Source: Duganella sp. OV510 (lineage in GTDB: Bacteria; Pseudomonadota; Gammaproteobacteria; Burkholderiales; Burkholderiaceae_D). Taken from it: DNA of 64,000 nt. Numbering within the stretch: position 1 is the first letter of the stretch; each line of letters opens with the position of its first letter. Both the position numbers and the translations under genes were made by a program. The notes below the pieces were generated by a model. That model was not told the DNA's origin. It ran no database searches and saw nothing but the letters and a program-made list of their open reading frames with translations. The stretch is taken from contig NZ_FNEQ01000001.1 in NCBI RefSeq assembly GCF_900100205.1, positions 930,001 to 994,000 on the forward strand, written 5' to 3'. Below are positions 20,265 to 28,310 of this stretch, piece by piece.

Positions 20265-23200
20265 GAATCCTGAAAATCAGCGGCAAGAACCTGGCCTCGC
20301 TGGCAGAGGAATTCACTGTCAATTTCGAATCCGAGCCATTGGCATCGACCGGCCTGTTCGCCATCAGCGGCCCGACCGGCGCCGGCAAAAGCACGCTGCT
20401 GGACGCATTGTGCCTGGCCTTGTACGACGCCACGCCACGCCTGTTGCGCGTGGCCGGGCGCAATTACCTGTCCGACGTCGGCAACGAGACAGTTTCCACG
20501 CAGGACCCGCGCACGCTGCTGCGCCGTGGCACGGCCGAGGGCTATGCCGAAGTCGATTTCGTCGGCAGCGACGGCGCCACCTATCGTGCGCGCTGGAGCG
20601 TGCGCCGCTCGCGCACCAAGGCGGAAGGCGCGTTGCAGCCAACCGCGATGTCGCTCAAGCTGCTGCCGTCGGAACAGCCGATCGGCGCCACCAAGACCGA
20701 GGTGAAAGCCGAAATCGAGAAACGCATCGGGCTGTCGTTCGAACAGTTCACGCGCGCCGTGCTGCTGGCGCAGAACGAGTTCTCGGCCTTCCTCAAGGCC
20801 GAGGACAACGAGCGCGGCGAGCTGCTGGAGACGCTGACCGGCAGCACTGTCTACTCCGAGATTTCCATCCGCGCCTTCGAGCGCAACAAGCTGGAACAGG
20901 CGGCGCTGCAAAAACTCAACCTGCGGCTGGCGGACCAGAAACCGCTGACCAGCGAACAGCGCGCCGAGATCACGTCGCAAAGCACTGACGCCGCCATCGC
21001 CTTGCAGGCGCTGGATCAGAAAAAGACCGAACTGGAAGAAGAACTGCGCTGGCACCAGCAAGCCGAGAAGCTGACGCAGGAAGAGCAAGCCGCGCAGCAG
21101 GCCAGCACCACCGCACAAGCGGCTATCGAAGCAGCGGCTCCGCGCCATGCGGCACTGGCGCGCATCGACGCCGTGCAGCCGGCACGACCACTGGACGAAG
21201 ATATTCATCGCATCGACGCCGACATCGCCGCCACGCAAAACGCCATCGTCGCCAATGCGCAGAACGTGCAGCAGGCCACAGCCGCCCTGGAACAAGCCAG
21301 CGCCGCACAGGCGCAAGCCGCCGCCAGCCAGCAGCAAGCCGAAGCGGCGCAACGCGACGCCGCCCCGCAACTGGACCAGGCCAAGGCGCTGGACGCCCGC
21401 ATCGAAGCCATGCTGCCCGCCTGGCGCCAGGCTTCCACTTCCTGCGAAAAAGCCGATCACGCCGAGGCCGCAGCCAGGACCGCGCTGCAAGCGCGCCAGA
21501 ACGAACACGCGCGCCTGGCCGCGCAACAGCAGGCTGGCGTCACCTGGCTGGAGCAGCACAAGCACTGGAAAACGCTCGCGCAGCAATGGGAACGCTGGGA
21601 CGTGCTGTTCGTGCAGGCCGGCCAGGCGGCCGCGCAGGCCGAGCGCCTGCATAACGGCCTGTCGCGCGTGCAGCGCAACGCTCAACTGCATCGGGACGAG
21701 GAAGCCGATGCCAGCACCAGGCTGGCAGCCGCTGTGCAGGCGCTGCAAGCGCTGGACCTCCAGCGCCAGCAAGCCGCGCAAGAAATGGCCATGTATCCGG
21801 TCGAGCAGCTGCGCGAATCGCGCACCGGCTGGGAGCAGCATCGCGATCTGCTTGCCGGCGCGGAGAAAATCTGGCTGGACCTCGAAGCCCGCCAGGCCCG
21901 CCATGCGCAGATCGAAGCCCAATCGGTGCAACTGCGACATTCCATGACCGCCGCCGAAGCGCAACTGAACGCCGCCCAGCAGCAAGGCATCGCCATCATG
22001 GCGACCTTTGCGCAGGCGGAGCGCTCGCTCAAGCTGGCGGAAGCCGCCACGGCCGCCAGTGTGGAATCGCTGCGGCAAACGCTGGAAGATGAGACACCTT
22101 GCCCGGTCTGCGGCGCCAAAGACCACCCATACCGCCACAGCGACGACCGGCTGCAAATCATGCTGCGCGAGCTGCAAGGCGATGTGGCGCGCAGCCGTCA
22201 GCAGATGGAGGCCAACGTCAAGCATCAGGCAGCGCACAGCGCCACCGCGCAAGCCAGCGCCGACCAGCTCAACGTGCTGGCCGCCGAACAACGCTCCGTG
22301 CAGCAGCAGCTGGAACGCGTGCGCGCCGTCTGGTCCGCGCATCCGCTGGTTGATGGCAGCGAACTGCCGCTGGAAGCCGAGCGCACCGCGTGGTTCACCG
22401 CGCAGCTGCAAGAAGCATATAAGGCTTTGCAGATGGTCGAGCAGCAGGAGCGCGCCTTGCACGCCGCCCGCGTCGCACGCGATCAGGCGCAAGCCGCCTA
22501 CGAGCGCGCAGCCGCCGATCACACGCGCCTGCAAACCGTCGCTGCCACCGCCAAGACCGCGCTGGCGCAAGCCAACACCGAGTACAAGGGCCTGGAGGAT
22601 CAGCGCATCGAAGTAGCGCTGGTATTGAGCGGCCTGCTGTCCGACCTGGACGCGGCCTTCAGCGGCGGCGAAATTCCAAGCGAAGAATGGAAGGAAGACT
22701 GGAAGTCCGGGCCGGCACGGTTCTATGAAGCGCGTCAATCGGAAAGCAAGCAATGGCTGGCGCAGCGCGGCGCCTACGACGAACGCGCGGCCTCCCTCGC
22801 TGGCTTCGAGGTCGAGCTGAAGGCGCTGACGGATGCATGGTCCAAGGCCAGCCAGGACGCCTTCACCATCCGCGAAACCTTTGGCGCCGCCGATGCCGCG
22901 CTCAAAGCCAGTCAGGAACAGCGCATGGCCATGTGGGCCGGCAAGGAAGTGCGCGACGTCGAGGCGGCGCTGCAAGCAGCCATCGATGCGGCGAAGGTGC
23001 GCTACGCCGCCAGCCAGGCGGCAGCGCAGCAAGCCGGCCAGGCCCGCACACGCGCCGACGAAGCGCTGGCGCAAGCCAACCAGCGCCTCGCCGCCTTGCA
23101 AGCCTCCGCTGCCGCAGCCGCCGGGCGCCTGACCGAATGGCTGTCCGCATTCCAGCAGCGCCAGCCCGAAGCCGGCATGCAGGATCTGGCGCAATTGCGC

Positions 23201-24178
23201 GAACTGCTGGCCACACCGGCCGACGACATCGCCATCGAACGCAACGCGCTGCAATCGCTCGCCCGCGCCGCCGACCAGGCGATCACGGTACTGCAAGAAC
23301 GCCAACGCCAGCGCGAACAGCACCAGCTCACCGCCCCGCCATCACGCTCCGCCACCCTGCAAGCCGACGACGCCAGCGCGAACGCCGATAACGACAACGC
23401 CACTGCCGACCTGTGGACCGCCGACGCCGCAGCGGACCTGCCAGCCGACGACGCGCCGCAGCCGCAGGCCGCTGACACAGCCGACACGCGCGCTCCGGCC
23501 GCATCGCCGATCGACACTGTGACGGCCGCCCTCAACACCCTGCTGGCCGAACGCAAAACCGCCAACGACCACGCCACCGCCCTGCAACTCGCGCTGGCGC
23601 AGGATGACGAAAAGCGCCGCCGCTCGCACACCATGCTGACCGAAATCGAGCAGCAGGAAACCTTCGCCCAGCGCTGGGCGCGCATGGACGACCTGATTGG
23701 CTCCGCCGACGGCAAGCGCTTCCGCAACTACGCCCAGCAATTCACGCTGGACGTCCTGCTCGGTTACGCCAACGCCCACCTGAACCACCTGTCGCGCCGC
23801 TACCAGCTGGAACGCATCCAGAACAACACTGCACCATCGCTCGCGCTACTGGTGCGCGACCAGGACATGGGCGGCGAAATGCGCTCGGTGCACTCGCTGT
23901 CCGGCGGTGAATCCTTCCTGGTCTCGCTGGCGCTGGCGCTGGGCCTGGCCTCGCTGTCCTCCAACCGCGTGCGCGTCGAATCGCTGTTCATTGACGAAGG
24001 CTTCGGCAGCCTGGACGCCGATACCCTGCGCGTCGCCATGGACGCACTGGACGGCCTGCAAGCGATGGGCCGCAAGGTTGGCGTCATCTCCCACGTGCAG
24101 GAAATGACCGAACGTATCTCGGCCAAGATCCTGGTGCAACCGTCGGCCGGCGGCCGCAGCACGATTAGCGTCATGTAA
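20261..24178 (+). CDS. sbcC: exonuclease SbcCD subunit C (Rad50-like ATPase)
   Basis: This 1305-residue SMC-like ATPase has Walker A GPTGAGKS at residues 37-44, long Ala/Gln/Glu-rich coiled coils, a zinc hook CPVC (Cys614 and Cys617), the ABC signature LSGGES at about 1213 and Walker B SLFIDEGFGSLD. It drives the SbcD nuclease and tethers DNA ends through the hook. It is longer than E. coli SbcC (about 1048). Part of the excess is an Asp/Ala-rich, probably disordered stretch at about residues 1025-1085, coded near 23,340-23,510. The very long reading on the other strand is a shadow. Confidence 0.96.
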   Translation: MRILKISGKNLASLAEEFTVNFESEPLASTGLFAISGPTGAGKSTLLDALCLALYDATPRLLRVAGRNYLSDVGNETVSTQDPRTLLRRGTAEGYAEVDFVGSDGATYRARWSVRRSRTKAEGALQPTAMSLKLLPSEQPIGATKTEVKAEIEKRIGLSFEQFTRAVLLAQNEFSAFLKAEDNERGELLETLTGSTVYSEISIRAFERNKLEQAALQKLNLRLADQKPLTSEQRAEITSQSTDAAIALQALDQKKTELEEELRWHQQAEKLTQEEQAAQQASTTAQAAIEAAAPRHAALARIDAVQPARPLDEDIHRIDADIAATQNAIVANAQNVQQATAALEQASAAQAQAAASQQQAEAAQRDAAPQLDQAKALDARIEAMLPAWRQASTSCEKADHAEAAARTALQARQNEHARLAAQQQAGVTWLEQHKHWKTLAQQWERWDVLFVQAGQAAAQAERLHNGLSRVQRNAQLHRDEEADASTRLAAAVQALQALDLQRQQAAQEMAMYPVEQLRESRTGWEQHRDLLAGAEKIWLDLEARQARHAQIEAQSVQLRHSMTAAEAQLNAAQQQGIAIMATFAQAERSLKLAEAATAASVESLRQTLEDETPCPVCGAKDHPYRHSDDRLQIMLRELQGDVARSRQQMEANVKHQAAHSATAQASADQLNVLAAEQRSVQQQLERVRAVWSAHPLVDGSELPLEAERTAWFTAQLQEAYKALQMVEQQERALHAARVARDQAQAAYERAAADHTRLQTVAATAKTALAQANTEYKGLEDQRIEVALVLSGLLSDLDAAFSGGEIPSEEWKEDWKSGPARFYEARQSESKQWLAQRGAYDERAASLAGFEVELKALTDAWSKASQDAFTIRETFGAADAALKASQEQRMAMWAGKEVRDVEAALQAAIDAAKVRYAASQAAAQQAGQARTRADEALAQANQRLAALQASAAAAAGRLTEWLSAFQQRQPEAGMQDLAQLRELLATPADDIAIERNALQSLARAADQAITVLQERQRQREQHQLTAPPSRSATLQADDASANADNDNATADLWTADAAADLPADDAPQPQAADTADTRAPAASPIDTVTAALNTLLAERKTANDHATALQLALAQDDEKRRRSHTMLTEIEQQETFAQRWARMDDLIGSADGKRFRNYAQQFTLDVLLGYANAHLNHLSRRYQLERIQNNTAPSLALLVRDQDMGGEMRSVHSLSGGESFLVSLALALGLASLSSNRVRVESLFIDEGFGSLDADTLRVAMDALDGLQAMGRKVGVISHVQEMTERISAKILVQPSAGGRSTISVM

Positions 24179-24218
24179 GCCGCGCGGTGCTATGATTTAG
24201 CCTCCGCGAGGCAAAAAC

Positions 24219-24743
24219 ATGAGCATCGGCGCCCTATCAGCGAGTTCCGGCTACCCGTCCCCGGCGCACAGCGTGCCGCCGGTGCAGGTGGCCGCGTCCG
24301 CACAAACCGCACAAACTGCGCAATCCACGCCGTCCACGCCGTCCGCCTCCACCAAGCTATCCAACGAAGCACTGGCCCTGATCGACCAGCTCAAGGCCCG
24401 CGACCTCGAAGTCCGGCAGCACGAGCAAGCCCACATGGCCGCCGCCGGCGGGCTGGCGACCTCCGGCGCCTCCTACACCTACCAGCGCGGCCCGAACGGC
24501 GTCGATTACGCCATCGGCGGCGAAGTCAATATCGACACCTCGCCCGGCGCCACACCCGAGGAAACCATCGAACGCGCACGCGCCATCCAGGCGGCGGCGC
24601 TGGCGCCGGCCGAGCCTTCCGGCCCGGATCGCGCAGTGGCCACCCAGGCGCAGCAGATGGAAATGCAGGCGCGTGCCGAGCTGGCGCAGCGCGCCTACGA
24701 CAGCGGCCCGCCAGCCACGCCGTCGGTCGACATCTTTGCGTGA
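24219..24743 (+). CDS. SprA-like putative zinc metalloprotease (HEQAH motif)
   Basis: The 174-residue product contains DLEVRQHEQAHMAAAGG, an HExxH zinc-binding motif, followed by GASYTYQRGPNGVDYAIGGE and the C-terminal LAPAEPSGPDRAVATQA block. These are typical of the SprA-related family, annotated as putative metalloproteases (CJM1_0395 type). The N-terminal 50 residues are Ser/Ala/Thr/Pro-rich and probably disordered; no cleavable signal peptide is obvious. The biological role of the family is unknown. Confidence 0.82.
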   Translation: MSIGALSASSGYPSPAHSVPPVQVAASAQTAQTAQSTPSTPSASTKLSNEALALIDQLKARDLEVRQHEQAHMAAAGGLATSGASYTYQRGPNGVDYAIGGEVNIDTSPGATPEETIERARAIQAAALAPAEPSGPDRAVATQAQQMEMQARAELAQRAYDSGPPATPSVDIFA

Positions 24744-24786
24744 GTGATAAAATCCCGCCTTTGTCTTTGTAAGCAGTCACGCAACC

Positions 24787-24996
24787 ATGTTAAAAGCACC
24801 ACGTACCCTCACCTTCAAATGCGCCAAGTGCGCCAAAGCCGTGCAAGTCCGCCTGCAAAAAGTTTCGGCCTGCTCGCACATCCAGCCTTACGTCGGCGTT
24901 TGCCAGTGCGGCGAAGTACGTCACCACGCCATCGGCCAGAAAGACGCGGTTGCTTCCTACCTGGCCGCACCGGAAGGCTGGACCCACCACCACTAA
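24787..24996 (+). CDS. small zinc-ribbon-like protein (69 aa)
   Basis: A 69-residue protein with Cys pairs CAKC (near residue 13) and a later CQCGE, plus a Cys-Ser-His in between, an arrangement that could hold one zinc ion. It ends in a His triplet. No signal peptide. It lies between the SprA-like gene and an unknown gene on the same strand, each with its own gap. The function is not known. Confidence 0.65.
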   Translation: MLKAPRTLTFKCAKCAKAVQVRLQKVSACSHIQPYVGVCQCGEVRHHAIGQKDAVASYLAAPEGWTHHH

Positions 24997-25073
24997 ATTG
25001 CGCGCCGGGCCCTCAAGTATTGGACCAGGATACCGTTAAAGAGTTGTAGAAGTGTTATTAAACGGAATCCATC

Positions 25074-25940
25074 ATGTCTATCATCTCCAATCTGGGCAAC
25101 CGCTTGCCCTCGCTGTACACCGGCAACCAGGCCAATGACAGCAAGCCGGCAGCTTTGCAAAAACTGCAAGGCGCGACGCCGGCCAAGCAGTCCAGCAACC
25201 CGCTGGACCTGACCAGCCGCGTCGCCGCGCTCGGCAACGCCACGGTGGATTTCGCCCAGGATTTCGTCAACAGCTTCACCCAGGCCCTGTTTGGCGATGA
25301 CGCCAAGGGCGCGGTGATCGACTTTGACTCGGCCAGCCTGGAAACCACGTCCACCTTCGCCGCCGGCGTGCAGCAGACCCGCAGCGGCGGCAGCGTCACC
25401 AATGCGGCGGCTTTCAGCCTGACCGATAGCTCGCACTTCGTCGGCAAAGGCACCATCACCACCGCCGATGGCCGCAAGTTCGATTTCGAAGTGGAAGTCC
25501 AGTACGACGCCGAGCTGAGTGCGGCGGCCAGCCAGACCAGCAACGCTGACGAGCTGCCGCAGCCGGACCAGACCACCGACACCAAGGACCTGCCCGTGGT
25601 GCAACTGCCAAACCTCGACTTCCCTGGCACGCTGGCCGACCTGTTCCAGCTCATCGGCCGCAACCTGCAAACCGCGCTGGCCAGCAGCGACAACAGCGCC
25701 AACAAAACCGACGACGGCATCGACCGCAACACGCTGCGCAGCCTGTCGCTGCGCCTGCTCAACCTGGTCGACAGCAAGGACACCAATACCTACGCGGCGC
25801 CGACCGCCGCCGACAAGGCCAAGGCAAGCGCCAACGCCACCGATGTCGACGTCAAGGAAGCGACGCCTGCTGAAACGCCGGCACCTGCGGCGGAAACCAC
25901 CGACACCGCAACTCCGGCGTCCGACACCGCATCGGTATAA
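25074..25940 (+). CDS. hypothetical protein (288 aa)
   Basis: The product begins MSIISNLGNRLPSLYTGNQ and is rich in Ala, Thr, Ser and Asp. A central part (ADGRKFDFEVEVQYDAEL) looks beta-structured, and the last 50 residues are an Ala/Thr/Pro/Glu low-complexity tail. No signal peptide, membrane segment or enzyme motif is visible. N-terminal resemblance to flagellar or surface-associated helper proteins is only impressionistic. The gene is probably real because its codon pattern and reading are consistent across 867 bases. I cannot assign a function. Confidence 0.6.
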   Translation: MSIISNLGNRLPSLYTGNQANDSKPAALQKLQGATPAKQSSNPLDLTSRVAALGNATVDFAQDFVNSFTQALFGDDAKGAVIDFDSASLETTSTFAAGVQQTRSGGSVTNAAAFSLTDSSHFVGKGTITTADGRKFDFEVEVQYDAELSAAASQTSNADELPQPDQTTDTKDLPVVQLPNLDFPGTLADLFQLIGRNLQTALASSDNSANKTDDGIDRNTLRSLSLRLLNLVDSKDTNTYAAPTAADKAKASANATDVDVKEATPAETPAPAAETTDTATPASDTASV

Positions 25941-26000
25941 TAGCGGCTCCGCGCCACGCAACTCCGCGTGGCGCCTCCCTATTTTATCGATCGCCTCCCC

Positions 26001-27167
26001 ATGCCTGAACAAATCTCCTCGCCGATTCCACAACAAATCCACTGGGAGGAGAACGGCGAACAGCACTCCGCGCTCTGGCGTTCCGAAACCGGCATGCCAC
26101 CGCCGAAACGCGTCATCATCGCCGACGACACCACCAATGCGGACGTTGCGTATCGCCTGGCCTGCGAAGGCACGGCGCTGCTGTGGCGCGGCGACTTCCA
26201 GAACGCACGCCAGTTGCTGCAAGCACTGGCCCGCCGTGCAGACCACAAGGGCCGCGCCGGCAAAAAAGCCAAGGCGCCGAAAGTGCCGGCTTCGCCGACC
26301 GAAGCCTTCCACCTGCACCGCCAGGCGCAGTCTCAGCGCGCCCGCACGCTGGCCATGCTGCTCATCCCTTTCGACGAGGGCTACAGCATTCCGCTGCGCC
26401 GCGCGCCGGACGTCAAGCTGGCTTGCAATGAAGCTTACGGCCGCTACGAACAACCATTCATCGCCTCGCTGCGCGAGCTATTAGGCCTGATCGGCGCGCA
26501 CGAATGGCGCCGTACCGGCGTCGAGATCCCGGCGCTGGGCGCGCGCATCCATCCGCACTACGGCGTGTTCTCGCCGGTGCGCGGGGAATATGTGCAGATG
26601 GTGGCGGATGCACCGCTGCCGGCGGGCGCCAAGCTGGCGTTCGATATCGGCGTCGGCACTGGCGTGCTGTCGGCGGTGCTGGCCAAGCGCGGCATCGCCC
26701 GCGTGATCGCCACCGACCAGGATCAGCGGGCGTTGCGCTGCGCCCGCGAGAATCTCGCGCTGCTGGGCTACGACAGCCAGGTCGAACTGCAAGTGGCAGA
26801 CCTGTTCCCCGAAGGCCGCGCGCCGCTGGTGGTCTGCAATCCGCCATGGGTGCCGGCACGTCCCAGCTCGCCGATCGAATATGCCGTGTATGACCCGGAC
26901 AGCGGCATGCTGCGCGGCTTCCTCAACGGCCTGTCGTCGCACCTGACGCCGGGCGGCGAAGGCTGGCTGATCCTGTCCGACCTGGCCGAGCATCTCGGTC
27001 TGCGGCCGCGCGCGCAGCTGCTGGAATGGATTGCCGCCGCCGGCCTCAAAGTACTGGACCGGATCGACGTCCGCCCGGTGCATCCACGCGCCGCCGACGC
27101 CACCGATCCGCTGCACGCCGCCCGCGCCGCCGAGGTCACATCGCTGTGGCGATTAGGGGCCGAATAA
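26001..27167 (+). CDS. class I SAM-dependent methyltransferase (N5-glutamine MTase-like)
   Basis: From the ATG at 26001 the protein has 388 residues. The C-terminal half contains the SAM-binding loop LAFDIGVGTGVLSAVLAKRG (about 210-230), an acidic strand end IATDQDQRAL and the catalytic NPPW tetrapeptide (NPPWVPARP), as in PrmC/HemK-type enzymes that methylate Gln, Asn or nucleobase amines. The N-terminal half is family-specific and may recognise the substrate. Substrate unknown. It sits just upstream of the initiator tRNA gene but has a separate promoter arrangement. Confidence 0.85.
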   Translation: MPEQISSPIPQQIHWEENGEQHSALWRSETGMPPPKRVIIADDTTNADVAYRLACEGTALLWRGDFQNARQLLQALARRADHKGRAGKKAKAPKVPASPTEAFHLHRQAQSQRARTLAMLLIPFDEGYSIPLRRAPDVKLACNEAYGRYEQPFIASLRELLGLIGAHEWRRTGVEIPALGARIHPHYGVFSPVRGEYVQMVADAPLPAGAKLAFDIGVGTGVLSAVLAKRGIARVIATDQDQRALRCARENLALLGYDSQVELQVADLFPEGRAPLVVCNPPWVPARPSSPIEYAVYDPDSGMLRGFLNGLSSHLTPGGEGWLILSDLAEHLGLRPRAQLLEWIAAAGLKVLDRIDVRPVHPRAADATDPLHAARAAEVTSLWRLGAE

Positions 27168-27174
27168 GCCGGGC

Positions 27175-27203
27175 TTGCGCATCAGGGCAAACCTGTATAT
27201 AAT
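27175..27203 (+). promoter_or_regulatory. sigma-70 promoter of the initiator tRNA gene
   Basis: TTGCGC at 27175-27180 and TATAAT at 27198-27203 are separated by 17 bp and lie 13 bp before the tRNA 5' end. The -10 box is a perfect consensus. Confidence 0.8.
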
Positions 27204-27216
27204 GATTGCCTTCAGA

Positions 27217-27293
27217 CGCGGGGTGGAGCAGTCTGGCAGCTCGTCGGGCTCATAACCCGAAGGTCACAGGTTCAAATCCTGTCCCCGCAACCA
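27217..27293 (+). tRNA. tRNA-fMet (initiator, anticodon CAU)
   Basis: The 77-nt sequence folds as a cloverleaf with CCA encoded. The anticodon loop reads CTCATAA with anticodon CAU. Three consecutive G-C pairs close the anticodon stem (GGG/CCC), and the first base C faces A72, giving the unpaired acceptor end that marks initiator rather than elongator tRNA-Met. It has its own promoter and terminator. Confidence 0.96.
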
Positions 27294-27299
27294 AATACT

Positions 27300-27334
27300 A
27301 AAAAAGGCTTATCGCGCTGCGATAGGCCTTTTTT
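27300..27334 (+). terminator. rho-independent terminator of tRNA-fMet
   Basis: An A-run and GGCTTATCGC pair across a GCT loop with GCGATAGGCC followed by six T. The stem has about 10 pairs before the A/T extension. It lies directly after the tRNA. Confidence 0.88.
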
Positions 27335-27464
27335 GCTTTGGGGCTCAGCAAGTGAGTTTATTAAAAAAGCAATTATCACAAACAAAATATAATTGTTCCA
27401 GAATCATTGCTTTTAAGATATCCTGAATTGGCAACAACACCATTTCATCCACCTTGGAGATCCC

Positions 27465-28202
27465 ATGCCCGTAACGAAGAAACTGCTGTCTGCTTCGATC
27501 CTTGTCCTAGGCGCGCTGCTGTCCAGCACCAGCCACGCCGCACGCGAGACCACTGCGTACACCTTCGATTTCGACAATCTCGCTGTTGGGCTTTATAACC
27601 CCAACTTGCTTACGCCTATCGGCCACGGGTTCAAGTCGAACATCCAAAATGTGGTGCCGGAAGCAGACGGCGTCGGCAATGCCGTACAAGGCGACAGCAT
27701 TTATTTTACCGGCCCCAACAGCAACATAAGCGGATTCGATATTACCGTCACCTCGCCCAAATTAATCAACGGGCAACAAGCGCTCGGGTATGTGGTGAAA
27801 ATCGAAGCCATGCTCGGAAATAAATGGTTCGCAGCGCAGTGGCTGGCCCCTGCGCCCGATGGCACCGGCACGAATACGATCCACATCTCGCCGACCGCGA
27901 TCGGCGGCGACTGGGGCTACCCGTATGGCGAGGTTCGCCCGTTTTACTGGGGGATTACCGTCGGTGCCTGCGTTGTCTGCGGCGATTACAATAACGGCAA
28001 TTTCTACAATATCAGTCAGGGCTCCTATGTGACCGGATGGGATACTTATGACAACTATGTTTATACCGATTTTGCCATCGACAATCTCAGCGTCATCTCC
28101 TATGCCCCCGTGCCAGAGCCTTCATCGTACGCCATGATGCTGGCTGGCCTGGCTGGCCTGATCGGCGTACAGCGCCGCCGTCAAACGCGAAAGCAAGCGT
28201 AA
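27465..28202 (+). CDS. PEP-CTERM sorting-domain protein
   Basis: The 245-residue protein has an N-terminal signal peptide (KKLLSASILVLGALLSSTSHA, cleavage after SHA near residue 26) and ends with VPEPSSYAMMLAGLAGLIG followed by a basic tail QRRRQTRK. This is the PEP-CTERM signal: a PEP motif, a transmembrane helix and an Arg-rich end. Such proteins are processed by an exosortase and usually reach the outer surface or biofilm matrix. The exosortase is not in the window. The middle is aromatic and Gly/Asn-rich without a known domain. The upstream 130 bp are markedly AT-rich, unlike the surroundings. Confidence 0.88.
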   Translation: MPVTKKLLSASILVLGALLSSTSHAARETTAYTFDFDNLAVGLYNPNLLTPIGHGFKSNIQNVVPEADGVGNAVQGDSIYFTGPNSNISGFDITVTSPKLINGQQALGYVVKIEAMLGNKWFAAQWLAPAPDGTGTNTIHISPTAIGGDWGYPYGEVRPFYWGITVGACVVCGDYNNGNFYNISQGSYVTGWDTYDNYVYTDFAIDNLSVISYAPVPEPSSYAMMLAGLAGLIGVQRRRQTRKQA

Positions 28203-28217
28203 TTGAGCTAACTTGAC

Positions 28218-28245
28218 AAGTGGAGGCGTGACTTCGCCTCCACTT
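28218..28245 (+). terminator. hairpin after the PEP-CTERM gene
   Basis: A perfect 11-bp stem (28218-28228 AAGTGGAGGCG with 28235-28245 CGCCTCCACTT) and a 6-base loop lie 16 bp after the stop. A U-tract is lacking, so it may act as an mRNA-stabilising hairpin or a weak terminator. Confidence 0.6.
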
Positions 28246-28310
28246 CCACCTGTCATAAAGCCGTACCCAATCAACCGCAAAACTGTCACAATTATCCTTT
28301 CAAGTTAGCC

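Noticed and set aside
20228-23323. 1031-residue minus-strand reading opposite sbcC
   Set aside because: It is Gln/Arg/Leu-rich without motifs, while the plus strand encodes SbcC with Walker A, zinc hook and ABC signature.
27335-27464. AT-rich stretch before the PEP-CTERM gene as a mobile-element scar
   Set aside because: No inverted or direct repeats of useful length were found; an AT-rich promoter region explains it as well.
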